From positions 401,591 to 465,590 of the forward strand of contig NZ_JAVALS010000002.1 in assembly GCF_030731045.1 (NCBI RefSeq): a DNA stretch of 64,000 nucleotides, given 5' to 3'. A program made the translations under genes and the position numbers. Every line of letters begins with the position of its first letter. Position 1 is the stretch's first letter. This DNA is from Arthrobacter horti (GTDB lineage Bacteria; Actinomycetota; Actinomycetes; Actinomycetales; Micrococcaceae). Under the pieces are notes generated by a model. That model was given only the letters and a program-made list of their open reading frames with translations. It made no database searches and was not told where the DNA came from. This document shows, piece by piece, positions 33,803 to 41,587 of this stretch.

Positions 33803-35476
33803 TTACGTGCAGCGCAGGCCGTCGGCCGGCGTCGTGCCCTTCACGAAGTAGTCGTCGACGGCGTTGGTGATGCAGTTCCCCGCCCGGCCATAGGCCGTGT
33901 GGCCCTCGCCTTCCCAGGTCAAGAGGGACGCGTTGCCGAGCTGCTTGCGCAGGTTCTGGGCCCACTCGTACGGCGTGGCGGGGTCTCCCGTGGTCCCGAT
34001 GACCACCACCGGCGCCTTGCCGCTGTAGTTCGCCGGTGCCACCTTGCGGACGGCCGTGGTCTTCAGACCGTCGCAGGCGATCCCGCCGTAGGCCATGTAC
34101 TTGCCGAGGGTGGGGGACACCCTGACCAGTTCGGCGGCTTCGTTGCGCATGGCTTCCGGAGCGGAGTCCACGGAGTAGTCCAGGCAGTTGATGGCGTTGA
34201 ACGCGAAGGCGCTGTTGGAGGTGTAGCTTCCGGAGGAGTCCCGGTCCGCCCCGAAGTCGGCCAGCTGCATCATGGGGGAGGGGTCGCCCACCAGCGCCGC
34301 AGCCAGCGCCTGCCGGAGATTGGGCCAGCTCGCCGTGCTGTAGAGCGGGACGATGAGCCCGGACACGAAGCTCGCCACGGTCACCACGCGTCCGTCATTG
34401 GCCTGGGGCGGGTCCGTGGCGTACTGGTTCATGAGCTTCTGAATCCGCTGGACCCCTTCGTCCGCGTTGCCGCTCAGGGGGCACCCGGAATTGCGCTGGC
34501 ACCACTCCACGAACACGTGCAGGCTGCGCTCGAAGGCCTTCGCCTGACCGATCGTGAGCTGGGACTGTGTGAGGGTCGAGTCCAAGGCGCCGTCCAAGAC
34601 CATGCGGCCCACCCGGTCCGGGAAGAGGGTCGCGTAGGTGGATCCGAGGAACGTCCCGTAGGAGTACCCCAGGTAGTCGAGTTTCTCGTTGCGCAGCGCG
34701 GCCCGCAGGATGTCCATGTCCCGGGCGGCGCTCTCGGTGTCCGCATGGGCCAGGACCGGTCCGGTGTTCGCCTCGCACGCCTGGTTGGTCTGGCGCTGCT
34801 CGTCGATGGACTTCGCCAGGCCGTCCGGCGTGAACGGGTCGTAGTACACGGCCCGCTGAGCGTCCCGTTCGCGGTCCGTCAGGCAGGTGACGGGGGCTGA
34901 CCGCTTCACGCCGCGTGGATCGAACCCGACCAGGTCGTAGTTCTTGCGCAGCTCGTCGCTGAGGATCCACTGTGCGGAGTCGTTGACGAAGTCATAGCCG
35001 GAACCGCCCGGGCCGCCCGGGTTGATGAAGAGTGAGCCCTCTGACTTGCCGGTGGCGGCGATCTTGATCACCGCGATCTCGATGCTCCCACCCTGAGGGT
35101 TGGAGTAGTCCACGGGAACCTTGATGGAGGCGCATTCGGCGCCGTGTTCGCAGGAAGCCCAGGCGACCTTCTGGCCGTAGTAGTCCTTCAGCTCTTCGGG
35201 TGTGCCCGTACTCAGGCCCTCCTGGCTCCCGGATGTCGCGGCGGGTTTGCCGCCGGGGAGGGTGACGGTGACGCAACCGCTGAGGCTCAGCGCGAGCGCC
35301 GCGGATGCCGCGACGGCGGCGACCAGTTTCCCGGCCCGGCCCCCCCGGGTGGCGGGCCGCCGGCTCCCGGGCCGCCCGGCCGTTCCCGGCGCCGTCGTGC
35401 CGTCCGCCGTCCATGTCATCCGCTGTGCTGCCTTCCGGGCCATGCCCATGAGTCTGAGTCCTCCTCGTCCGCTCAT
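33803..35476 (-). CDS. Alpha/beta-hydrolase lipoprotein, TAP-like tripeptidyl aminopeptidase family
   Basis: A 557-residue exported hydrolase of the SlpD/E-TAP family, which releases short peptides from the N-terminus. A hydrophobic stretch ending in the lipobox L-S-G-C lies near residue 65, so it should be a membrane-anchored lipoprotein. The catalytic triad is Ser in G-Y-S-Y-G, Asp in G-D-P-A-T-P and His in G-E-G-H-T-A-Y-G; a TAP C-terminal domain surrounds the last two. ATG 35476 overlaps the holB stop (TGATG). The 45 residues before the signal helix are unusually long, so a Met 12 or 20 codons later may be the true start. Confidence 0.9.
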   Translation of the reverse strand: MSGRGGLRLMGMARKAAQRMTWTADGTTAPGTAGRPGSRRPATRGGRAGKLVAAVAASAALALSLSGCVTVTLPGGKPAATSGSQEGLSTGTPEELKDYYGQKVAWASCEHGAECASIKVPVDYSNPQGGSIEIAVIKIAATGKSEGSLFINPGGPGGSGYDFVNDSAQWILSDELRKNYDLVGFDPRGVKRSAPVTCLTDRERDAQRAVYYDPFTPDGLAKSIDEQRQTNQACEANTGPVLAHADTESAARDMDILRAALRNEKLDYLGYSYGTFLGSTYATLFPDRVGRMVLDGALDSTLTQSQLTIGQAKAFERSLHVFVEWCQRNSGCPLSGNADEGVQRIQKLMNQYATDPPQANDGRVVTVASFVSGLIVPLYSTASWPNLRQALAAALVGDPSPMMQLADFGADRDSSGSYTSNSAFAFNAINCLDYSVDSAPEAMRNEAAELVRVSPTLGKYMAYGGIACDGLKTTAVRKVAPANYSGKAPVVVIGTTGDPATPYEWAQNLRKQLGNASLLTWEGEGHTAYGRAGNCITNAVDDYFVKGTTPADGLRCT

Positions 35477-36618
35477 CACACCAGACCTGCCGCCATGCCT
35501 TCGAGGGCCAGAAGCGGAGCCACATTGCTGGTCACCAGCCGGCGCCGCGTCAGATTGATCGCATCGATCCTGGCCAGCGTCGTCTCAGGGGTCCCCGCCG
35601 CGGCGAAGCCCTCCAGCTCGGACCGCAGCTCCTCATTCACCAGGGACTCGCCCGTGCCCACCTGCAGCAGGAGCACGTCCCGGTAGAACGAGATGAGATC
35701 CGTCAGGGTGCGGTCCAGGGAGTCCGTGATGGAGCGCTTCGCACGCCGTTTCTGGTCCTCCTCCAGGCGTTTGAGCTGGCCACGCAGGGCCGGGGGGATG
35801 GGTGCGCCGTCCTCCAGGCCCAGGGAGCTCAGGAGCGCCTGCCGTTCGGCGGCGTCGCGCTCCGTGTTGGAACTGTCCGCCTCATCCCCGGCGATGCTCA
35901 TGAGCCGTTCCGCCATGAGCACGGCCGAGGTGATCCCCTTCAGTCCCAGGGGGAAGCGGACGGTCTCCAGACGCCGTTCCCGGGCACCGGCGTCCCGGGC
36001 CAGGCGACGGGCGATCCCCACATGGCTCTGCGCCAGCCTCGCCGCGCTCGCTGCGAGCGCGGGCTCGACGCCGTCGCGCCGCACGAGCAGCTCGGCCACG
36101 TCCTCAGCGGACGGCAGTCGCAGCGCGACGCTGCGGCAGCGGGAGCGGATGGTCACCAGGACGTCCGCCGGAGAGGGGGCGCAGAGCATCCACACGGTCC
36201 GGGCCGTGGGTTCCTCGATGGCCTTCAGCAGGACGTTCGTGGTGCGCTCCGCCATGCGGTCGGCGTCCTCCACGATGATGATCCGCCATCGTCCCGACGA
36301 CGGGTGGTTGCCGGCCGTGGCCACGAGCTCGCGGGCCTCGTCGATGGCGATGGTCACCTTGTCCGTGCGGACATGCTGCACGTCCGGATGGGTCTCGCCC
36401 ACGATCGTGCGGCAGGCGTGGCACTCGCCGCAGCCGCGCAGGGCCGGATCGGGCTGCTCGCAGTTCAGGGCCGCGGCGAAGGCCTTGGCCGCGTTGGAGC
36501 GTCCGGAACCGGGCGGGCCGGTGAACAGCCAGGCATGCGTCATGCCCTCCCCGGCCGCGGCACGCCGCAGCTGGGCCGCGACGGCGTCCTGCCCGCGGAG
36601 TTCGTCGAAGACGCTCAT
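35476..36618 (-). CDS. holB: DNA polymerase III delta-prime subunit
   Basis: A 380-residue clamp-loader subunit of the AAA+ family. It has a Walker A-like G-P-P-G-S-G-R-S near residue 36, a zinc module C-G-E-C-H-A-C (about 64-70 with the preceding Cys), an R-I-I-I-V-E-D-A-D segment and the sensor-1 region I-R-S-R-C. It helps load the sliding clamp at the replication fork. ATG 36618 overlaps the tmk stop by 4 bases (ATGA), and its own stop overlaps the peptidase start, so the three genes are coupled. Confidence 0.93.
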   Translation of the reverse strand: MSVFDELRGQDAVAAQLRRAAAGEGMTHAWLFTGPPGSGRSNAAKAFAAALNCEQPDPALRGCGECHACRTIVGETHPDVQHVRTDKVTIAIDEARELVATAGNHPSSGRWRIIIVEDADRMAERTTNVLLKAIEEPTARTVWMLCAPSPADVLVTIRSRCRSVALRLPSAEDVAELLVRRDGVEPALAASAARLAQSHVGIARRLARDAGARERRLETVRFPLGLKGITSAVLMAERLMSIAGDEADSSNTERDAAERQALLSSLGLEDGAPIPPALRGQLKRLEEDQKRRAKRSITDSLDRTLTDLISFYRDVLLLQVGTGESLVNEELRSELEGFAAAGTPETTLARIDAINLTRRRLVTSNVAPLLALEGMAAGLV

Positions 36619-37286
36619 GCGTCCATCCCCGGCGAGGGGCTGCCGGCGTGCTCGGACAGGACTTCGTCCACGCGGGCCAGGATGAGTGCCGCGATCGTGT
36701 CCACATCCTGCAGGCCATCGATCACCAGGTGGCGCTCCGGAGCGGTGGCGGCCGTGTCCAGGAACGCCTGACGCACCTGGGCGTGGAAGGAATCGGGCTC
36801 GGACTCCAGGCGGTCTTCGCCACCCGGGGCGCGGCGTGCGCGGCCGGCGGCGGGATCCACGTCCAGGATGACCGTGAAGTGCGGCCACAGAGCGTTCGTC
36901 GCCCAGACGTTCAGGTCCCGGATCTCCCCGATGCCGAGGCCGCGGCCGATGCCCTGGTAGGCGATGGAGGAATCGATGTAGCGGTCCGTGATGACGGCCT
37001 CGCCGCGGGCCAGCGCCGGCCGGATGAGCTGCTCCACGTGGGCGGCACGGGCGGCGGCGTACATGAGCGCTTCCGTGCGGGCATCGATCTCGCCCTGCCC
37101 GTGATCCAGGACCAGGGACCGCAGCTTCTCACCGATCTCGGTCCCTCCGGGCTCGCGCGTCTGAACCACGGTGATCCCGCGGGACCGCAGGGCCTCAGCC
37201 AGCAGACGGCTCTGCGTGGACTTCCCCGCGCCGTCCCCGCCTTCGAAGGCGATGAACAGTCCGGGGCCTTCTGCGCTGTTGGTCAC
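36615..37286 (-). CDS. tmk: Thymidylate kinase
   Basis: A 223-residue dTMP kinase. The P-loop F-E-G-G-D-G-A-G-K-S-T is at about residues 13-23, the base-binding D-R-Y-I-D-S-S-I-A-Y-Q-G motif follows in the middle, and the LID region holds R-A-R-R-A-P-G-G-E-D-R. I use GTG 37286, not the longer open frame: TAGGCT (37294-37299 on the minus strand) lies 7 bases upstream, implying a leaderless mRNA. It makes dTDP for DNA synthesis and overlaps holB by 4 bases. Confidence 0.95.
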   Translation of the reverse strand: MTNSAEGPGLFIAFEGGDGAGKSTQSRLLAEALRSRGITVVQTREPGGTEIGEKLRSLVLDHGQGEIDARTEALMYAAARAAHVEQLIRPALARGEAVITDRYIDSSIAYQGIGRGLGIGEIRDLNVWATNALWPHFTVILDVDPAAGRARRAPGGEDRLESEPDSFHAQVRQAFLDTAATAPERHLVIDGLQDVDTIAALILARVDEVLSEHAGSPSPGMDA

Positions 37287-37293
37287 GGACCCA

Positions 37294-37299
37294 AGCCTA
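37294..37299 (-). promoter_or_regulatory. -10 box of tmk-holB (leaderless)
   Basis: TAGGCT on the minus strand ends 7 bases before the GTG start at 37286. Confidence 0.5.
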
Positions 37300-37395
37300 G
37301 CGGGAGAGGCTAGGCCTTGCCTGGGAGACGACACCCTTGTGGACGGCTGGGCCCACATGCCGGCTGTCCGTTGCCCGGCGGGGGCGGCCGAGTCC

Positions 37396-37401
37396 TAAAG
37401 T
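37396..37401 (+). promoter_or_regulatory. -10 box of the transsulfuration gene (leaderless)
   Basis: TAAAGT lies 6 bases before ATG 37408. Confidence 0.5.
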
Positions 37402-37407
37402 GAAGCC

Positions 37408-38580
37408 ATGGAGCATTCCCTTCCCCTCAACCCGGATTCCGTCGTCGTGGCGGGCGGCCGTCCCGCCCGTGAGAGGGACGGCGCCGTGAACCCGCCGGTG
37501 GTACTCTCCTCCACCTTCGTTGGCACCGGGCCGCTCGGCCCGGGGGACCGGGGGTACGGTCGGTACGCGAACCCCAGCTGGGAGCCCTTCGAAGAAGTGC
37601 TCGGCGAGCTCGAAGGCGGGACCGAACCCGCACTGCTTTTCGCCTCCGGTCTGGCCGCCGTCAGTGCCGCTCTCTCCCTGGTGCCGCTCGGCGGCATCGT
37701 GGTCATGCCCGAGCACTCCTACGCCGGCACCGTCCAGCAAGCCGCCGAGCTTGCCGCGAAGGGCCTGCTCAGCCTGCGTCTGGTGGACATCACGGACACG
37801 GAGCAGGTCCTCTCCGCGCTCCGGAGGGAAGGCGTCAGCGCGGATCTCCTCTGGCTGGAGAGCCCCACGAACCCGATGCTCGGCGTCGCGGACCTGCCCG
37901 TGCTGCTCGCGGCCGCCCGGGAGGCCGGGATCCTCACGGTGGTGGACAACACCTTCTGCACCCCCTTGGTGCAGCAGCCCCTGACGCTCGGGGCGGATCT
38001 GGTACTCCATTCCGTCACGAAGTACCTGGCCGGCCACTCGGACGTGGTCCTGGGGGCTCTCGTGCCACGGACTGCCGAGCTCCGCTCCACGCTGCTGCAC
38101 CACCGCACCATCCACGGATCCATCGCCGGTCCCTGGGAGGCCTGGCTCGCGCTCCGCGGCATCCGGACCCTCGCAGTGCGGATTGAACGGTCCCAGGTCA
38201 CCGCCCAGCTGCTGGCGGAACGGCTGGAGGCGCACCCCGCCGTCGAGCGCGTCCGCTTCCCCGGACTGCCCTCGGACCCCGGCCACGACCGCGCGCGAGC
38301 TCAGCTGAAGGGCTTCGGCTCCATTCTCTGCATCGAGGTCGCCGCCGGCGGCGGGCGGAGCGGGGCGGAGAACGCGGACGCGCTGGTCACAGGGCTCGGG
38401 CTGTGGCTGCCGGCCACCTCGCTGGGCGGCGTCGAGTCCCTCATCGAACGACGACGACGCCACCTCGCGGAGCCGCACAGCGTCCCGGACAATCTGGTGA
38501 GGCTGAGTGTCGGCATCGAGAATGCGGAGGACCTCTGGGCCGACCTTGAGCGCTCGCTGGACGCGCTGCCACGCGGCTAG
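37408..38580 (+). CDS. PLP-dependent transsulfuration enzyme (cystathionine gamma-synthase/lyase family)
   Basis: A 390-residue Cys/Met metabolism enzyme. The PLP Lys is in H-S-V-T-K-Y-L-A-G-H-S-D; the PLP phosphate site is Y-G-R-Y-A-N-P-S and the active-site region is L-E-S-P-T-N-P. The family includes cystathionine gamma-synthase, beta- and gamma-lyase and homocysteine sulfhydrylases; sequence alone does not separate them here. TAAAGT is 6 bases before ATG 37408, so a leaderless mRNA is likely. Confidence 0.9.
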   Translation: MEHSLPLNPDSVVVAGGRPARERDGAVNPPVVLSSTFVGTGPLGPGDRGYGRYANPSWEPFEEVLGELEGGTEPALLFASGLAAVSAALSLVPLGGIVVMPEHSYAGTVQQAAELAAKGLLSLRLVDITDTEQVLSALRREGVSADLLWLESPTNPMLGVADLPVLLAAAREAGILTVVDNTFCTPLVQQPLTLGADLVLHSVTKYLAGHSDVVLGALVPRTAELRSTLLHHRTIHGSIAGPWEAWLALRGIRTLAVRIERSQVTAQLLAERLEAHPAVERVRFPGLPSDPGHDRARAQLKGFGSILCIEVAAGGGRSGAENADALVTGLGLWLPATSLGGVESLIERRRRHLAEPHSVPDNLVRLSVGIENAEDLWADLERSLDALPRG

Positions 38581-38591
38581 CGCCCGGATAC

Positions 38592-38597
38592 TAGGCT
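38592..38597 (+). promoter_or_regulatory. -10 box of the DUF2516 gene (leaderless)
   Basis: TAGGCT lies 7 bases before GTG 38605. Confidence 0.45.
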
Positions 38598-38604
38598 GAG
38601 TGCT

Positions 38605-38925
38605 GTGGGACAACTGATCATCTATTACGCCGTCACCGCCATCTATTTCGTCCTGGGAGTGGTGGCCCTGGGCCTGGAGGCCTGGGCCTTCATCGATGCG
38701 CTGAGCCGCAACCATGGCGACTATGAGGCCACCATGAAGCGCAGCAAGGGCTTCTGGCTGGCACTCACCGGCGGGGCCGCACTTGTGGGCGTACTGTCGC
38801 TGGCCGGTGGCGTCAGCCCCATGGGACTGTTCGCCATCGTGGCCGTGACCGCGTCCTGCGTGTACCTGGCGGACGTCCGCCCTGCCATCCGGGAACTCCG
38901 CCGGGGCGGCTACAACAGCTGGTGA
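38605..38925 (+). CDS. DUF2516 small membrane protein
   Basis: A 106-residue inner-membrane protein with three hydrophobic segments (about 8-32, 50-68 and 72-90) and a basic C-terminus, matching the actinobacterial DUF2516 pattern. Function is unknown. GTG 38605 follows TAGGCT by 7 bases. Its last 16 bases overlap the end of the convergent methyltransferase gene, so the two transcripts must overlap. Confidence 0.85.
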   Translation: MGQLIIYYAVTAIYFVLGVVALGLEAWAFIDALSRNHGDYEATMKRSKGFWLALTGGAALVGVLSLAGGVSPMGLFAIVAVTASCVYLADVRPAIRELRRGGYNSW

Positions 38926-39770
38926 TCCCGGCGGGCCACGCCGTCCGGGGCCACGGCGTCCCAGGCCACGGACAGCTCGCCCAGCCGATACCGCCGCGGT
39001 CCGTCGAGGACAGGCCAGCCGCTGGAGCGCAGGGCCCGGCACATGGCCATCCACCGCTGCCGCACGCCGAAGCTCGCCAGCGGCGCGGCCGCCAGCCAGG
39101 CCTGATCGGCGGCCGCCAGGAACGCGTGGATGCGCTCTCCGGGCACATTGCGGTGGATCAGCGCTTTGGGGAGCCGCTCCGCCAGCTGTGACGGTTGCTC
39201 CAGTGCCCCGAAGTTCACCGAGAGGTGGAGACTGAGCGGCCCGCCGCCGTCGAGCGCCACCCAGGCGGCGGTCCGCCCGAGCTCATCGCAGGTGCCTTCC
39301 ACCAGGAGGCCGTCCGCGGCCAGCCGGGACGTCAGGGTGGCCCAGATCCCCGGGACGTCCGCCTCGTCGTACTGACGGAGCACATTGAAGGCACGCACCA
39401 GGACCGGCGCGTGGGAGACCGGCAGCTCGAAGCCGCCCAGCCGGAAGTCCAGGCCCGGCCGGGCCTCCTCACGCGCCCGCGCCACCCTTCCCGGCTCGAT
39501 CTCCAAGCCGGTCAGGCGGAAGCCCGGATTGACCGTGCGGAGGCGTTCGAACAGCTCGATGGCGGTCCTGGGACTGGCGCCGTACCCCAGGTCCACGGCC
39601 AGCGGCTCCGGCAGATGGCGGAACCGCCAGGCCTGCGACCCCGTAACCCAGCGGTCCACCCTGCGCATGCGATTGGGGTTGGTGGTCCCGCGCGTCACAT
39701 TGCCCACCGGCCGGACCGCCCGGCCTGAACCACGGCCGGGGAGCTGCAGGCGCTCGGATTTCTGAACCAC
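38910..39770 (-). CDS. Class I SAM-dependent methyltransferase-like protein
   Basis: A 286-residue protein with a Rossmann-type methyltransferase core: motif I A-V-D-L-G-Y-G-A-S-P near residue 58, an acidic strand L-T-G-L-E-I-E-P near 85 and V-L-V-R-A-F-N-V-L-R-Q-Y near 125. The substrate is unknown. GTG 39770 is preceded by TAAACT with a 6-base gap (plus-strand 39777-39782), suggesting a leaderless transcript. Convergent with DUF2516 and overlapping it by 16 bases; divergent from gpmA, only 75 bases away. Confidence 0.8.
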   Translation of the reverse strand: MVQKSERLQLPGRGSGRAVRPVGNVTRGTTNPNRMRRVDRWVTGSQAWRFRHLPEPLAVDLGYGASPRTAIELFERLRTVNPGFRLTGLEIEPGRVARAREEARPGLDFRLGGFELPVSHAPVLVRAFNVLRQYDEADVPGIWATLTSRLAADGLLVEGTCDELGRTAAWVALDGGGPLSLHLSVNFGALEQPSQLAERLPKALIHRNVPGERIHAFLAAADQAWLAAAPLASFGVRQRWMAMCRALRSSGWPVLDGPRRYRLGELSVAWDAVAPDGVARRDHQLL

Positions 39771-39776
39771 CGGACA

Positions 39777-39782
39777 AGTTTA
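39777..39782 (-). promoter_or_regulatory. -10 box of the methyltransferase gene (leaderless)
   Basis: TAAACT on the minus strand lies 6 bases before the GTG start at 39770. Confidence 0.5.
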
Positions 39783-39833
39783 GGGTGGCTGTGACGTTTA
39801 AGACTCACTGGGCGGCCGGTCCCACGATCTCGC

Positions 39834-39839
39834 TAGAAT
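39834..39839 (+). promoter_or_regulatory. -10 box of gpmA (leaderless)
   Basis: TAGAAT lies 6 bases before ATG 39846; no ribosome site is present between them. Confidence 0.55.
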
Positions 39840-39845
39840 CACACC

Positions 39846-40592
39846 ATGACGTACACCTTGATCCTGCTGCGCCATGGCCACAGCGAATGGAATGCCAAGA
39901 ACCTCTTCACCGGCTGGGTGGATGTGGACCTCAACGATCAGGGCCGGGCCGAGGCCGCCCGCGGCGGTGAGTTGCTGGTGGAGAACGGCGTCCTGCCGGA
40001 TGTCCTCTACACCTCCCGCTTGAAGCGGGCCATCAACACCGCCAACCTGGCGCTGGCCACGGCGGACCGCGGCTGGATCGACGTCAAGCGCGATTGGCGC
40101 CTCAACGAGCGCCACTACGGCGCACTGCAGGGCAAGGACAAGGCCCAGACCCTCGCCGAGTTCGGCGAGGAGCAGTTCATGGAGTGGCGCCGCAGCTACG
40201 ACACCCCGCCGCCCGCCCTCGCCGACGATTCCGAGTTCTCCCAGGTGGGTGACCCGCGTTATGCCGACCTCGGCGACGCGGTCCCGCGCACCGAGTGCCT
40301 GAAGGATGTCCTGGTCCGCCTCCTGCCGTACTGGGAGTCGGATATCAAGGAGGACCTCAAGGCCGGCAAGACCGTGCTGGTCACCGCCCACGGCAACTCC
40401 CTGCGCGCCCTGGTCAAGCACCTGGACGGCATTTCGGATGATGACATCGCCGCCCTGAACATCCCCACCGGCATCCCGCTGGTCTACGAACTGGACGAGG
40501 ACTTCCAGCCCGTGAACCCGGGCGGCCGTTACCTCGACCCCGAGGCCGCCGCAGAGTCCATCAAGGCCGTGGCCAACCAGGGCAAGAAATAA
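39846..40592 (+). CDS. gpmA: 2,3-bisphosphoglycerate-dependent phosphoglycerate mutase
   Basis: A 248-residue glycolytic enzyme that interconverts 3- and 2-phosphoglycerate. The phospho-His motif [10 protein letters not shown] is at residues 7-16, T-S-R-L-K-R-A and [11 protein letters not shown] follow, and the second His lies in T-A-H-G-N-S-L-R. It has the usual dPGM length. TAGAAT 6 bases before the ATG indicates a leaderless mRNA. It ends at the palindromes 40608-40721. Confidence 0.97.
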   Translation: MTYTLILLRHGHSEWNAKNLFTGWVDVDLNDQGRAEAARGGELLVENGVLPDVLYTSRLKRAINTANLALATADRGWIDVKRDWRLNERHYGALQGKDKAQTLAEFGEEQFMEWRRSYDTPPPALADDSEFSQVGDPRYADLGDAVPRTECLKDVLVRLLPYWESDIKEDLKAGKTVLVTAHGNSLRALVKHLDGISDDDIAALNIPTGIPLVYELDEDFQPVNPGGRYLDPEAAAESIKAVANQGKK

Positions 40593-40607
40593 AGCCCACC
40601 CCCCACG

Positions 40608-40664
40608 CGAGAGTACAGATGATGCCGCTTCCCAGCACGGGAAGCGGCATCATCTGTACTCTCG
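40608..40664. terminator. Perfect 26-bp stem palindrome between gpmA and phoU
   Basis: Arms 40608-40633 and 40639-40664 are exact reverse complements around loop AGCAC, between convergent genes. It lacks a T tract; a two-way terminator or a mobile palindrome are both possible. Confidence 0.7.
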
Positions 40665-40670
40665 GCGCTT

Positions 40671-40721
40671 AACGACGACGGCGACGCCACCCACCCGGGG
40701 TGCGTCACCGCCGTCGTCGGC
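40671..40721. repeat. TTAA-ACGACGACGGCG-type intergenic element
   Basis: CGACGACGGCG (40673-40683) pairs perfectly with 40709-40719, with further inner pairing. The left end reads CTTAACGACGACGGCG. Similar elements lie at 44027-44091 and 5413-5469 and, weaker, at 9066-9099. Confidence 0.65.
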
Positions 40722-40727
40722 TGAATC

Positions 40728-41390
40728 TCAGGCGCCGCCGATGACCTCCGGCTGCCACTCGCCGTTGACCAGGTAGCTGACCTTACGGGCCACGGAGACG
40801 CCGTGGTCGGCGAAGCGCTCGAAGTACCGGCTGGCCAGGGCCACATCCACGGAGGTGGCGGCGGATTCGGTCCAGTCGGCCGCGGCTACGGCCTTGAACA
40901 CGCCGGCGTGCAGTTCGTCGACCTCCAGGTTGAGCTTGACGATGTCGCGGGCCAGGTTCAGGTCGCGGGTGTCGAGAAGCTCGGCGACCTTGCGGGCGAT
41001 CTGGATGTCCAGTTCCGCGAAGCGCTCGAATGTCTCGGTCAGGGACTCCGGGATGACCTGGGCCGGGAAGCGGAGACGGGCCAGCTGGGCGATGTGCCGT
41101 GCCAGGTCACCCATGCGCTCCAGTGAGGCGCTCATACGCAGGGAGCTGACGATCATACGGAGGTCGGTGGCGACGGGGCCCTGCAGGGCCAGGATGTCGA
41201 TGGCGCGCTCGTCGAGGGCGTTCTGGAGGAAGTCGATGCGGGCGTCCGCGGCGATCACATCCTGGGCCAGGTCCACGTCTGCGGTGAAGAAGGCGGTGGT
41301 GGCGTTCTCGATGGCGGTGGCCACCAACGTCGAGATCTCGACGAGTTCCTCACCGACCTGGGCGAGCTCGTCCTGGAAAACCTTGCGCAC
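40728..41390 (-). CDS. phoU: Phosphate signalling complex protein PhoU
   Basis: A 220-residue all-helical protein with two PhoU repeats (about residues 10-100 and 115-205). Its R-I-D-F-L-Q-N-A-L-D-E-R-A-I and F-E-R-F-A-D-H-G-V-S-V-A segments contain the acidic metal-binding patterns of the family. It links the Pst transporter to the histidine kinase and keeps the phosphate regulon off in high phosphate. GTG 41390 start. It is divergent from senX3-regX3, with a PHO box at 41506-41527 between them. Confidence 0.96.
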   Translation of the reverse strand: MRKVFQDELAQVGEELVEISTLVATAIENATTAFFTADVDLAQDVIAADARIDFLQNALDERAIDILALQGPVATDLRMIVSSLRMSASLERMGDLARHIAQLARLRFPAQVIPESLTETFERFAELDIQIARKVAELLDTRDLNLARDIVKLNLEVDELHAGVFKAVAAADWTESAATSVDVALASRYFERFADHGVSVARKVSYLVNGEWQPEVIGGA

Positions 41391-41505
41391 GGTGGCGTCC
41401 TTTCTTGGGGCTGCGTGCCCGGTCGGTCCGGCCCGTCACGGGTGGACGGGCGCGCTGACGGTCCAGCTACTTACGCTGACAGTGGGCCATGAATACTTTG
41501 CATCG

Positions 41506-41527
41506 TGAAAGTGAACGTTAGTTGAAC
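41506..41527 (-). promoter_or_regulatory. PHO box (RegX3 site) between phoU and senX3
   Basis: On the minus strand two 11-base units, GTTCAACTAAC and GTTCACTTTCA, stand in tandem, matching the GTTCA-type direct repeats of actinobacterial phosphate regulators. The position suits autoregulation of senX3-regX3 and control of phoU. Confidence 0.65.
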
Positions 41528-41587
41528 CGGTGGTCCATGCCCATCATTCCGGGCAAAGAGCCTTGCTCTGGACCGTAAGCTGGGTGG

